Of a DNA stretch of 9,206 bases, positions 1-4,822 are shown piece after piece (the first letter of the stretch is position 1; each line of letters opens with the position of its first letter). The DNA comes from Chloroflexota bacterium. Its GTDB lineage: Bacteria > Chloroflexota > Dehalococcoidia > UBA6926 > JACQUM01. The notes beneath the pieces were generated by a model. It saw nothing but the letters and a program-made list of their open reading frames with translations, was not told the DNA's origin and searched no databases. The translations under genes and the position numbers were made by a program. The stretch spans positions 1 through 9,206 of the forward strand of contig JACQUM010000008.1 of assembly GCA_016210295.1 (NCBI GenBank), written 5' to 3'.

Positions 1-285
1 CAGGTCGCCCGCTCGTTCGATGGCGGGGCCGGACGTGATGCGCACGTTTACGCCCATCTCAGCGGCGACGATGTAGGCCAGGGTGGTCTTGCCCAGGCCC
101 GGTGGGCCATACAGGAGAAGGTGGTCGAGGGGCTCGCCCCGCTGCTGGGCCGCCTGGATGCCGATCTTCAGGTTCTCGACGATGCGTTCCTGGCCGATGT
201 AGTCAGTGAGACGGCGGGGACGGAGGCTGCCTTCCAAGGCGGCCTCCTCCGCCTGGACGCGGGGAGAGACGACGCGCTCGGCCAT
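1..285 (-). CDS. ruvB: Holliday junction branch migration ATPase RuvB (N-terminal part, cut by window edge)
   Basis: RuvB is the hexameric AAA+ motor that, with RuvA, drives branch migration of Holliday junctions in recombination and repair. Reading the minus strand from the ATG at 285-283 gives 95 codons that continue past base 1. The protein starts MAERVVSP, then shows the RuvB N-terminal signature LRPRRLTDYIGQ (residues 21-32), HLLLYGPPGLGKTTLA with the Walker A loop at about residues 60-68, and ITSGPAIERAGDL at 83-95, all very close to the family. A GAGGG ribosome-binding sequence (294-290) lies four bases before the ATG, which is close but acceptable. A promoter sits just upstream. Walker B and the sensor motifs would lie outside the window. 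The gene is transcribed away from the rest of the window; the DUF4234-like gene upstream runs the same way, so some read-through from it is possible. Confidence 0.96.
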   Translation of the reverse strand, partial: MAERVVSPRVQAEEAALEGSLRPRRLTDYIGQERIVENLKIGIQAAQQRGEPLDHLLLYGPPGLGKTTLAYIVAAEMGVNVRITSGPAIERAGDL

Positions 286-314
286 TCGACCCTCGGATAC
301 TGGAGGTTGGCGCC

Positions 315-343
315 ACTATAGCACACGTGTTTCAGGAGGTCTA
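315..343 (-). promoter_or_regulatory. Predicted sigma-70-type promoter of ruvB
   Basis: On the minus strand, TAGACC (343-338, 4 of 6 to TTGACA) is followed by a 17-base spacer and TATAGT (320-315, 5 of 6 to TATAAT). A TGC directly before the -10 makes it an extended -10 element. Transcription would start near base 308, leaving a leader of about 22 bases before the ruvB ATG. An 8-bp palindrome, ACACGTGT (323-330), sits in the spacer; whether a protein binds it is unknown. I see no recognisable LexA box. Confidence 0.6.
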
Positions 344-370
344 GAAGGGTGAAATGCGCCCGTCTGGGCT

Positions 371-1006
371 TCACACCTCGGCCAACCCCTCGGCAAATCC
401 TACAATGAAGCCAAGCACGAAAGACAGCACAAAAATCGACATCCCGGCTACGATAACGATTATTTCTCCAATCCCGACCGGTGCCGTGACGACTCTCACG
501 TTGGGTAGGCTCGTCCAATACCTGTTCAGGTTCCTTTGGACCTCGGCGACCATCCATATGGTTATTCCTATCCCTATCACCGTTAGAAGAAGGGAAAGAA
601 AAAGGGCCCATCCAGCGAACTCGGCGGAGGACTCCGGGGCAGAGCCTATGTTGTCGATGAGCCCCCCAACTCCGGACGACACCCCGCCAGCAATGTATGC
701 GCCCACCGCGGGCCCTGGAGCGATCGAGCTGGCTACTCCGGCTCGACCCATGAGCTCCACATACGAACGGACATGGGCGTGGAGGCGAAACCAGCCGTAG
801 ATAGGCACAAGCAGTGTTAGCGCATGCCAGGCGGGATACGCCTCGCTGTTCGTGTGGTCTCGATACTGTTTCCACGTGAGATAAAACCAGTAGAACGAAT
901 ACATGCCGAAGGAAAATATGCTCGCCCAGACCACCCTTGGTATGGAGATGAGGTTCGGCAACTCTACCGCCGAGGCGGGAACTGCGTTCTGTCTCGACTC
1001 TTCCAT
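371..1006 (-). CDS. Predicted multi-pass membrane protein, DUF4234-like
   Basis: The function is unknown. The 211-residue protein reads from the ATG at 1006-1004 to TGA at 373-371. AGAGGGGA lies just before the ATG and sets the start. A short polar N-terminus is followed by an aromatic-rich segment at about 24-45 (FSFGMYSFYWFYLTW), a hydrophobic stretch at about 60-75, a Gly/Ser/Ala-rich loop at 89-122, and two strong membrane helices at about 131-154 and 178-205. The GxYxxYWFY pattern after an ISIPRV lead-in and the VQRNLNRYW motif after the third helix recall DUF4234-type proteins, but I assign this by eye only. GC is clearly below its neighbours (28 of 60 bases in 541-600, against 39 of 60 in 1201-1260), which suggests recent acquisition or relaxed codon use. 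It lies upstream of ruvB in the same direction and diverges from the VOC gene. No strong terminator separates it from ruvB; only a 4-bp GCCC/GGGC hairpin is visible. Confidence 0.8.
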   Translation of the reverse strand: MEESRQNAVPASAVELPNLISIPRVVWASIFSFGMYSFYWFYLTWKQYRDHTNSEAYPAWHALTLLVPIYGWFRLHAHVRSYVELMGRAGVASSIAPGPAVGAYIAGGVSSGVGGLIDNIGSAPESSAEFAGWALFLSLLLTVIGIGITIWMVAEVQRNLNRYWTSLPNVRVVTAPVGIGEIIVIVAGMSIFVLSFVLGFIVGFAEGLAEV

Positions 1007-1035
1007 AGGGTCCCCTCTTCCATAAGGTTATGCAG

Positions 1036-1064
1036 AACGTACGCCGGAGATAAATCCTTGTCAA
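1036..1064 (-). promoter_or_regulatory. Possible promoter of the DUF4234-like gene
   Basis: On the minus strand a perfect TTGACA (1064-1059) is followed, after 17 bases, by TACGTT (1041-1036), which fits only the loose TANNNT -10 pattern (3 of 6). The implied start would be near 1029, leaving a short leader with the AGGGG ribosome-binding site. The -35 is convincing and the -10 is weak. Confidence 0.4.
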
Positions 1065-1103
1065 GTATCGCCGCTCCGAGAAGCTGGCCTCGACGCCCTC
1101 GCC

Positions 1104-1133
1104 TTGACACTCGTCGCCGCCTTCCCCTACGCT
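1104..1133 (+). promoter_or_regulatory. Possible promoter of the VOC/epimerase-like gene
   Basis: A perfect TTGACA (1104-1109), an 18-base spacer and TACGCT (1128-1133, TANNNT type) lie about 30 bases before the VOC start codon. An 11-bp palindrome (GCTGA-A-TCAGC, 1131-1141) overlaps the -10 and expected start site and could be an operator, though it is short. The element mirrors the divergent TTGACA at 1064-1059, so this 158-bp gap appears to hold back-to-back promoters. Confidence 0.4.
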
Positions 1134-1163
1134 GAATCAGCTTTGCGCTAGCTGGAGGCAAGG

Positions 1164-1976
1164 ATGATCAAGCGGCTGGACCACATCGGCATCGCGGTCA
1201 AGAACCTGGACGAGGCCGTCGCCAAGTACGGCAAGCTCCTGGGGCTGAAGCCCTCCGAAGTGACGGAGGTGCCCCGGGAGAAGGTCAAGGCCGCCCTTCT
1301 GCCCGCCGACGACTTCCGTCTCGAGCTCCTGGAGGGCACCGCGCCCGACAGCGTCATCACCCGGTTCATCGAACGCCACGGCGAAGGGCAGCATCACCTC
1401 TGCATCGAGGTGGACGACATCGAGCGAGAGGTCGCGGAGGTGAAGCGGCGCGGCGCTGAGATCGTCGGCGAGGGCGTGCGCGAGGGACTGGTGGGCAAAG
1501 TCGCCTTCGTCCATCCCAAGTCGGCGCGAGGCGTCCTCTGGGAGCTGGCCCAGATCAGCCGACGCGATACGCCCAAGACGAAGACGGGCATCCGGCACGG
1601 CCACGTCGCCATCGCCGTCAAGAACGAGCACGAGGCCACGGCGGAGTACCAGAAGCGCTTCGGCCTGCACCTGGCCCTCCAGGACTTCGGCGCTGGGCTC
1701 GACATCAACCGGAGCTACTTCGACCTGGAGAACGGCGACGTCGAGCTCATGGAGCAAGTCCACGACGGGATCGTCACCCGCTTCGTGGAGAAGAACGGCG
1801 AGGGCTTCTACTGCATCTATTTCACGGTCGAGGACCGTGACGCCCTCACCGATCGGCTCAAGGCCGAGGGCGTGCGCCTGATTGACGACGGCCAGACCAA
1901 GTTCATCCACCCGCGAGAGTCCCACGGGGTCCTCATCGCTCTGACCCCGCCGGGAGGCCGGCGGGGTGGTGGATAG
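1164..1976 (+). CDS. Tandem VOC-domain protein, methylmalonyl-CoA epimerase-like
   Basis: The 270-residue protein consists of two vicinal-oxygen-chelate domains in one chain (about 2-132 and 142-262), which normally means a metal site formed by paired babab units. Domain 1 matches methylmalonyl-CoA epimerase well: LDHIGIAVKNL (H7), RLELLEG (E54), GEGQHHLCIEVDDI (H77/H78) and HPKSARGVLWELA (E127), the expected metal and catalytic positions. That enzyme interconverts (S)- and (R)-methylmalonyl-CoA in propionate metabolism. Domain 2 keeps H147 and E194, but YC (216-217) replaces the HH pair and A259 replaces the last Glu, so it is probably not a second active site. Epimerases are usually single-domain dimers of about 130-150 residues, so this fused form may have another substrate. 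GGAGG (1154-1158) five bases before the ATG sets the start. The C-terminal PGGRRGGG tail is encoded by a perfect hairpin. A mutase fragment lies directly downstream, which supports a methylmalonyl-CoA link. I am sure of the VOC fold and less sure of the reaction. Confidence 0.88.
   Translation: MIKRLDHIGIAVKNLDEAVAKYGKLLGLKPSEVTEVPREKVKAALLPADDFRLELLEGTAPDSVITRFIERHGEGQHHLCIEVDDIEREVAEVKRRGAEIVGEGVREGLVGKVAFVHPKSARGVLWELAQISRRDTPKTKTGIRHGHVAIAVKNEHEATAEYQKRFGLHLALQDFGAGLDINRSYFDLENGDVELMEQVHDGIVTRFVEKNGEGFYCIYFTVEDRDALTDRLKAEGVRLIDDGQTKFIHPRESHGVLIALTPPGGRRGGG
1945..1966 (+). repeat. Perfect 9-bp inverted repeat (hairpin) at the 3' end of the VOC gene
   Basis: CCCCGCCGG (1945-1953) and CCGGCGGGG (1958-1966) are exact reverse complements around a GAGG loop. 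The whole structure lies inside the last codons of the VOC gene, ending eight bases before its TAG stop at 1974-1976. No T-run follows, so it is not a classical intrinsic terminator. It could act as a U-tail-less terminator, an mRNA 3'-end stabiliser, or the edge of an old insertion or deletion. Confidence 0.75.
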
Positions 1977-2062
1977 GAGGCATCTTCGGGCCGGGCACGC
2001 CCCTCAAAGAGATCGTTGACCTCGCGCGAAAGGTGACCTCGGAGGCCGAAGCCTCCGCCTGA
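1976..2062 (+). pseudogene. Remnant of methylmalonyl-CoA mutase cobalamin-binding domain (C-terminal end only)
   Basis: Reading from 1976, one base inside the VOC stop codon, gives 28 sense codons and a TGA (2060-2062). The peptide contains GIFGPGTPLKEIVDLARKV and then a short TSEAEASA tail. IFGPGTP followed by an EIV helix is the hallmark C-terminus of the B12-binding domain or small subunit of methylmalonyl-CoA mutase and related acyl-CoA mutases. The upstream part of the domain, including the DxHxxG cobalamin motif, is missing: reading further back in this frame gives only VOC out-of-frame sequence. No ATG, GTG or TTG opens the fragment, although AGGAGG (1975-1980) happens to be present. 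I read it as the scar of a mutase gene once next to the epimerase-like gene. The peptide is short, so chance similarity is not fully excluded. Confidence 0.65.
2040..2057 (+). repeat. 7-bp hairpin with CGAA loop in the VOC-yceD gap
   Basis: CGGAGGC (2040-2046) pairs exactly with GCCTCCG (2051-2057) around a CGAA tetraloop. It lies at the end of the mutase remnant, just before its TGA. There is no T-run after it. It may help separate the VOC transcript from the operon promoter 53 bases downstream, but it could equally be a chance product of GC-rich codons. Confidence 0.4.
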
Positions 2063-2109
2063 GTCAAGGTCGCTGGCGCCTCCGCCGAGGACGTGGTGCC
2101 CGTCCATCG

Positions 2110-2138
2110 TTGACAGCACTCCAGGCGATATCTATAAT
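2110..2138 (+). promoter_or_regulatory. Consensus sigma-70-type promoter of the yceD-rpmF-fabD-nusB-acpP operon
   Basis: TTGACA (2110-2115), a spacer of exactly 17 bases and TATAAT (2133-2138) match the bacterial housekeeping consensus at all 12 positions. The start would fall near 2145, giving a leader of about 20 bases with a GAGGG ribosome-binding sequence before the yceD ATG. A promoter this strong suits genes for a ribosomal protein and for acyl carrier protein. No operator-like repeat is obvious around it. Confidence 0.88.
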
Positions 2139-2164
2139 CGCCTAGAGCCCGAGGGACAGGGGGG

Positions 2165-2695
2165 ATGGCGGAGAGGGAGATGATGCAGCTCAGCGTTGCT
2201 CAACTCTTGCGCGAGCCCGTGGGTGCCCGAAGGAGCTTCCGCTTCCAGGGCCCGATGGAAGAGGGGACGGCTCAGGGCGAGGCCGGGCTGCTCCGGACAA
2301 AGGAGGGGGTCCTGGTAAGCGCCCACGTGACGAGCGACATTCGCAGCGTCTGCACCCGCTGCCTGAGCGACTACGTCCAGAGAGTAGCGACCGCCTTTGA
2401 GGAGGAGTTCTTTCCGGTGATAGACATCGAGACGGGGAAACCCGTGGTCTCGGCAAGGAAGGAAGGGGATGGCTTTACCATCGACGAGCATCACATCCTC
2501 GACCTCACCGAGGTCGTGCGGCAGTACACTCTCCTTGCCATCCCCATGAACGGCCTCTGCAAAGCGGACTGCAAGGGCCTGTGCCCGCGCTGCGGAGCAA
2601 ACTGGAACGAACGAGAGTGCGCCTGCTCCAAAGAGGATGTCCATCCGGCCTGGGAAGAGCTACGCCGCCTGTGGGCCCTTCCAGGTGAGCGGTGA
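2165..2695 (+). CDS. yceD: DUF177/YceD family protein (large ribosomal RNA accumulation protein)
   Basis: YceD/DUF177 proteins are needed for normal 23S rRNA accumulation and are nearly always encoded directly before rpmF, as here. The 176-residue protein has the family layout. An N-terminal beta-rich region is followed by CTRC (C63, C66) in VCTRCLSDY. Next come the FEEEFFP segment (78-84), an acidic helix ILDLTEVVRQYTLLAIP (111-127), and a C-terminal Cys cluster, LCKADCKGLCPRCGANWN plus CAC (C132, C136, C140, C143, C152, C154), which could bind zinc. The ATG at 2165 follows GAGGG (2151-2155) at nine bases. This is the first gene of the operon, about 20 bases after its predicted transcription start; rpmF begins 36 bases after its stop. 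The family and position together make the call secure, though the biochemical role remains poorly defined. Confidence 0.92.
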   Translation: MAEREMMQLSVAQLLREPVGARRSFRFQGPMEEGTAQGEAGLLRTKEGVLVSAHVTSDIRSVCTRCLSDYVQRVATAFEEEFFPVIDIETGKPVVSARKEGDGFTIDEHHILDLTEVVRQYTLLAIPMNGLCKADCKGLCPRCGANWNERECACSKEDVHPAWEELRRLWALPGER

Positions 2696-2731
2696 CTCCT
2701 CCTACACCCGAAAGGAAAGCAACGTAGTCCT

Positions 2732-2929
2732 ATGCCGCCACATCCAAAACGGAAACTCTCTCGAACCCGCGGTGCGACTCGACGCGCCCACAAAGCCCTG
2801 GTGCCCGCTAACCTTTCTCCCTGCCCGAGCTGCGGCAAGCCGCGGCTTCCTCACCGGGCCTGCCCCAACTGCGGCACCTATGCGGGCCGCACCGTGCTCC
2901 CTCAACCCGCCAAGCCCGAAGAGACCTAG
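2732..2929 (+). CDS. rpmF: 50S ribosomal protein L32 (zinc-binding type)
   Basis: L32 (bL32) is a small basic protein of the large ribosomal subunit. The 65-residue product starts MPPHPKRKLSRTRGATRRAH, matching the family opening of P-KRK-S-R and RR-H. A zinc ribbon follows: C31-x2-C34 (CPSCG) and C44-x2-C47 (CPNCG), so this is the zinc-dependent (C+) form. Such forms are often paired in other bacteria with a Cys-less paralogue under zinc limitation; none is in this window. The ATG at 2732 is fixed by family alignment. Ribosome binding looks weak: AAAGGAAAG (2711-2719) ends 12 bases before the start, so translation may depend partly on coupling to yceD 36 bases upstream. The C-terminal LPQPAKPEET tail is slightly longer than usual. 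Confidence 0.95.
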   Translation: MPPHPKRKLSRTRGATRRAHKALVPANLSPCPSCGKPRLPHRACPNCGTYAGRTVLPQPAKPEET

Positions 2930-3009
2930 ACGGTGAAATCAAGGACAGAGGCCATGCTTCACAGAAACGGCATCGCCACAAGGGCGTCGCGACTCTCGTT
3001 CTCGTCATA

Positions 3010-3022
3010 GGAGGACCTGTTG
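3010..3022 (+). promoter_or_regulatory. Ribosome-binding site deciding the TTG start of fabD
   Basis: GGAGG (3010-3014) stands five bases before TTG (3020-3022). No ATG or GTG is available in frame before the conserved FPGQGAQ motif, so this strong site fixes the unusual start codon. Confidence 0.8.
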
Positions 3023-3958
3023 CAGACGACAACCAACAAGACGGCATACATTTTCCCCGGGCAGGGCGCGCAGGCAGTGGGGATGGGGAAGGACGTTTAC
3101 GAGCAATCGCCCGAGGCCCGAGCCATCTTCCAGAAGGCCGACGAAGTCCTGGGATTCTCTCTCTCGGGCCTGTGTTTCAACGGGCCGGAGCAGGAACTCC
3201 TCCAGACGGTCAACACGCAGCCGGCCATTCTTGTCACCAGTCTGGCCTACCACGCCGCGGGGTCCGACCTTCTGAAGAAGAACGCCCGCCTTCAGCCCAG
3301 CTTCATGGCTGGACACAGTCTGGGAGAGTACACCGCCCTCGTGGCGGCGGACGCCCTGGACTTCGCCGACGCGGTCCGCCTGGTACGCGAGAGGGGTCGG
3401 CTCATGCAGCACGCGGGCACCCTCCAGGAAGGGGCCATGGGAGCCGTCATCGGCTTCGAGGAGAGCCTCTTGGAGGCCGTGTGTAAAGAGACCGGCGCCG
3501 AGTTGGCCAACCTCAACTCCGACGACCAGATCGTCATCAGCGGGGGCAAGGAGGCCGTCGCGGCAGCCCTCAAGCTGGCCGAGGCCCGAGGCGCCAAGAG
3601 AGTGGTGCCCCTTCGCGTGAGCGGCGCCTTCCACTCTTCCCTCATGGCGCCCGCCGTCGAGGGGATGCGCAAGGCCCTGAGCGTCGTCAACCCCCGGTCT
3701 CCCAGGGTGCCCGTGATCGGCAACGTCACGGCGCAACCGCTGACGAACCCAAAGGCAATCCAGGAGGAGCTGATCAAGCAGATATCCAGCCCCGTCCAGT
3801 GGAACCGCACGGTCCGCTACATGGCCGCCCAGGGGGTGAAGACCTTCGTGGAGATCGGCCCCGGGTCGGTGCTCACCGGCCTGGTGAAGCGCATCGTGCC
3901 CGAGGCAGAGGCCATCAACGTGAGCAAGGCGGAAGGTCTGGCCGCCCTGCGCGCCTGA
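3020..3958 (+). CDS. fabD: Malonyl-CoA:acyl carrier protein transacylase
   Basis: FabD transfers the malonyl group from malonyl-CoA to the phosphopantetheine arm of acyl carrier protein, supplying the extender unit of type II fatty acid synthesis in the cytoplasm. The 312-residue protein is of normal length. It carries FPGQGAQ (12-18), the nucleophile elbow GHSLGEY with S100, the carboxylate-binding R125 in RERGRLMQ, the catalytic H205 in SGAFHS, and PVQWNRTV towards the C-terminus; the S100-to-R125 spacing equals that in E. coli FabD. Translation starts at TTG with a strong GGAGG. It follows rpmF by 90 bases and precedes nusB by 17, in the same operon as its partner acpP. The plsX and fabH genes that often sit between rpmF and fabD are absent. 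Confidence 0.96.
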   Translation: MQTTTNKTAYIFPGQGAQAVGMGKDVYEQSPEARAIFQKADEVLGFSLSGLCFNGPEQELLQTVNTQPAILVTSLAYHAAGSDLLKKNARLQPSFMAGHSLGEYTALVAADALDFADAVRLVRERGRLMQHAGTLQEGAMGAVIGFEESLLEAVCKETGAELANLNSDDQIVISGGKEAVAAALKLAEARGAKRVVPLRVSGAFHSSLMAPAVEGMRKALSVVNPRSPRVPVIGNVTAQPLTNPKAIQEELIKQISSPVQWNRTVRYMAAQGVKTFVEIGPGSVLTGLVKRIVPEAEAINVSKAEGLAALRA

Positions 3959-3975
3959 TCTCTTCTGGAGAGGAC

Positions 3976-4455
3976 ATGGAGGCCACGACAGAGCCGAGAC
4001 CCAAGCCAAGAGCAGCGAGAGGGACCCGCCGGCGGGCACGCATCCTCGCCCTTCAGGCCCTCTTCGAGGGGGACGCCTCTGGGCATCTTCCCCGCGAGGC
4101 TCTCCAGCGCCAGTTCGCTTCACAGGGAGACGGCGATGAGGAGGCCTTGGCCTACGCCCAACTTCTCGTCTCCAAGGTCCTCGCCGAGAAAAGCCGCCTC
4201 GACGGTCTCATCCAACGCTACGCCTCGGCATGGCCGGTGAAGCAGATCGCCGCCGTGGACCGAAACGTTCTGCGCCTGGCGCTCTGCGAGCTTCTTCTTG
4301 TGCTGGACACGCCGCCTAAAGTCGCCATCAGCGAGGCGGTGGAGATCGCCAAGGCCTATGGCGGCGAAAGCTCCTCCCGCTTTGTCAACGGAGTCCTGGG
4401 AAAGGTATTCCAGGAGACCTTCACAGACCAAGGAACAGTCAAGAAACTGCCGTAG
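3976..4455 (+). CDS. nusB: Transcription antitermination factor NusB
   Basis: NusB binds boxA RNA together with ribosomal protein S10 (NusE) and helps RNA polymerase read through, mainly in rRNA operons. The 159-residue protein has a basic Arg-rich N-terminus (RRRARILALQALFEG, 18-32), which is the usual start of helix 1, preceded by an extra disordered stretch of about 17 residues. The C-terminal NusB signature is clear: IAAVDRNVLRLALCELL (91-107), PPKVAISEAVEIAKAYG (113-129) and SSRFVNGVLGKV (133-144). The ATG at 3976 follows GGAGAGG (3967-3973). The frame stays open further upstream, back into fabD, but has no comparable start, so I reject the longer form. It lies between fabD and acpP with short gaps (17 bases on each side), so the three are surely co-transcribed. 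The same open frame explains the long call that would overlap fabD. Confidence 0.94.
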   Translation: MEATTEPRPKPRAARGTRRRARILALQALFEGDASGHLPREALQRQFASQGDGDEEALAYAQLLVSKVLAEKSRLDGLIQRYASAWPVKQIAAVDRNVLRLALCELLLVLDTPPKVAISEAVEIAKAYGGESSSRFVNGVLGKVFQETFTDQGTVKKLP

Positions 4456-4472
4456 AGGAGGCGAGCCCAAGT

Positions 4473-4739
4473 ATGCCCACCGTGTACGACCGCGTGAAGA
4501 AGGTCATCGTCAACCAACTGGGCGTCGAGGAGGGCCAAGTGGTCTCATCGGCCTCCTTCGTGGACGACCTGAACGCCGACTCCCTGGACCTCGTAGAGCT
4601 GATCATGGCCCTGGAGGAGGAGTTCAGCACGCCCGAACATCGCGTGGAAATCTCCGACCAGGACGCCGAGAAGATCGTCACCGTCGAGGCGGCAGTGAAC
4701 TACCTCAAAGAGGAGCTGAACGTCGAGGACACTCCGTGA
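4473..4739 (+). CDS. acpP: Acyl carrier protein
   Basis: This 88-residue acidic protein carries growing acyl chains in fatty acid synthesis as thioesters on a 4'-phosphopantetheine group. The attachment site is S37 in the conserved DLNADSLDLVELIMALEEEF (32-51). The helix 3 region, EISDQDAEKIVTVEAAVNYL, matches the family. A few extra residues (STPEHRV, 52-58) lie between helix 2 and helix 3 compared with E. coli AcpP. AGGAGG (4456-4461) overlaps the end of nusB and lies 11 bases before the ATG, a slightly long spacing. The gene is last in the operon and is followed within 25 bases by a terminator, so it shares the strong promoter with its malonyl donor enzyme FabD. A holo-ACP synthase would be needed in trans. 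Confidence 0.97.
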   Translation: MPTVYDRVKKVIVNQLGVEEGQVVSSASFVDDLNADSLDLVELIMALEEEFSTPEHRVEISDQDAEKIVTVEAAVNYLKEELNVEDTP

Positions 4740-4760
4740 GACAGGGCCGACCTTCGCGGA

Positions 4761-4808
4761 AGAGAGGAGGCCTCTAGGAACCGTCGGGGGCCTTCTCTTT
4801 CTTTTCCT
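4761..4808 (+). terminator. Predicted intrinsic terminator after acpP
   Basis: AGAGAGGAGGCC (4761-4772) can pair with GGCCTTCTCTTT (4789-4800) as a 12-bp stem with two G-U pairs around a 16-base loop. A T-rich tail (TCTTTCTTTTCC) overlaps and follows the stem. It would end the yceD-acpP operon before the uracil-DNA glycosylase gene. Confidence 0.65.
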
Positions 4809-4822
4809 CCCCGCCTTATAAT
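4793..4822 (+). promoter_or_regulatory. Possible promoter of the uracil-DNA glycosylase gene, overlapping its start codon
   Basis: A perfect TATAAT stands at 4817-4822, with a weak -35 candidate TTCTCT (4793-4798, 3 of 6) at 18 bases, inside the terminator. Its predicted start (about 4829) lies downstream of the ATG at 4821-4823. Either this box is not used, or the protein starts later than the first ATG. Confidence 0.35.

Noticed and set aside
323..330. ACACGTGT palindrome as a LexA/SOS box for ruvB
   Set aside because: It matches neither the CTGT-N8-ACAG nor the GAAC-N4-GTTC type of SOS box, so I list it only as an unexplained palindrome in the promoter spacer.
1137..1925. 262-codon open frame on the minus strand opposite the VOC gene
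   Set aside because: The plus-strand VOC frame has paired family motifs and a strong ribosome-binding site; the antisense product is an Asp/Leu/Val-rich shadow.
3799..3975. Longer NusB with an N-terminal extension overlapping fabD
   Set aside because: The extra residues are read from fabD in another frame and are Arg/Gly/His-rich; ATG 3976 has its own GGAGAGG and begins just before the family's conserved region.
3005..4123. 372-codon open frame on the minus strand across fabD and nusB
   Set aside because: It lies opposite FabD with its intact catalytic Ser, Arg and His and the start of NusB; it has no domain signature and low-complexity Gly/Leu/Asp composition.
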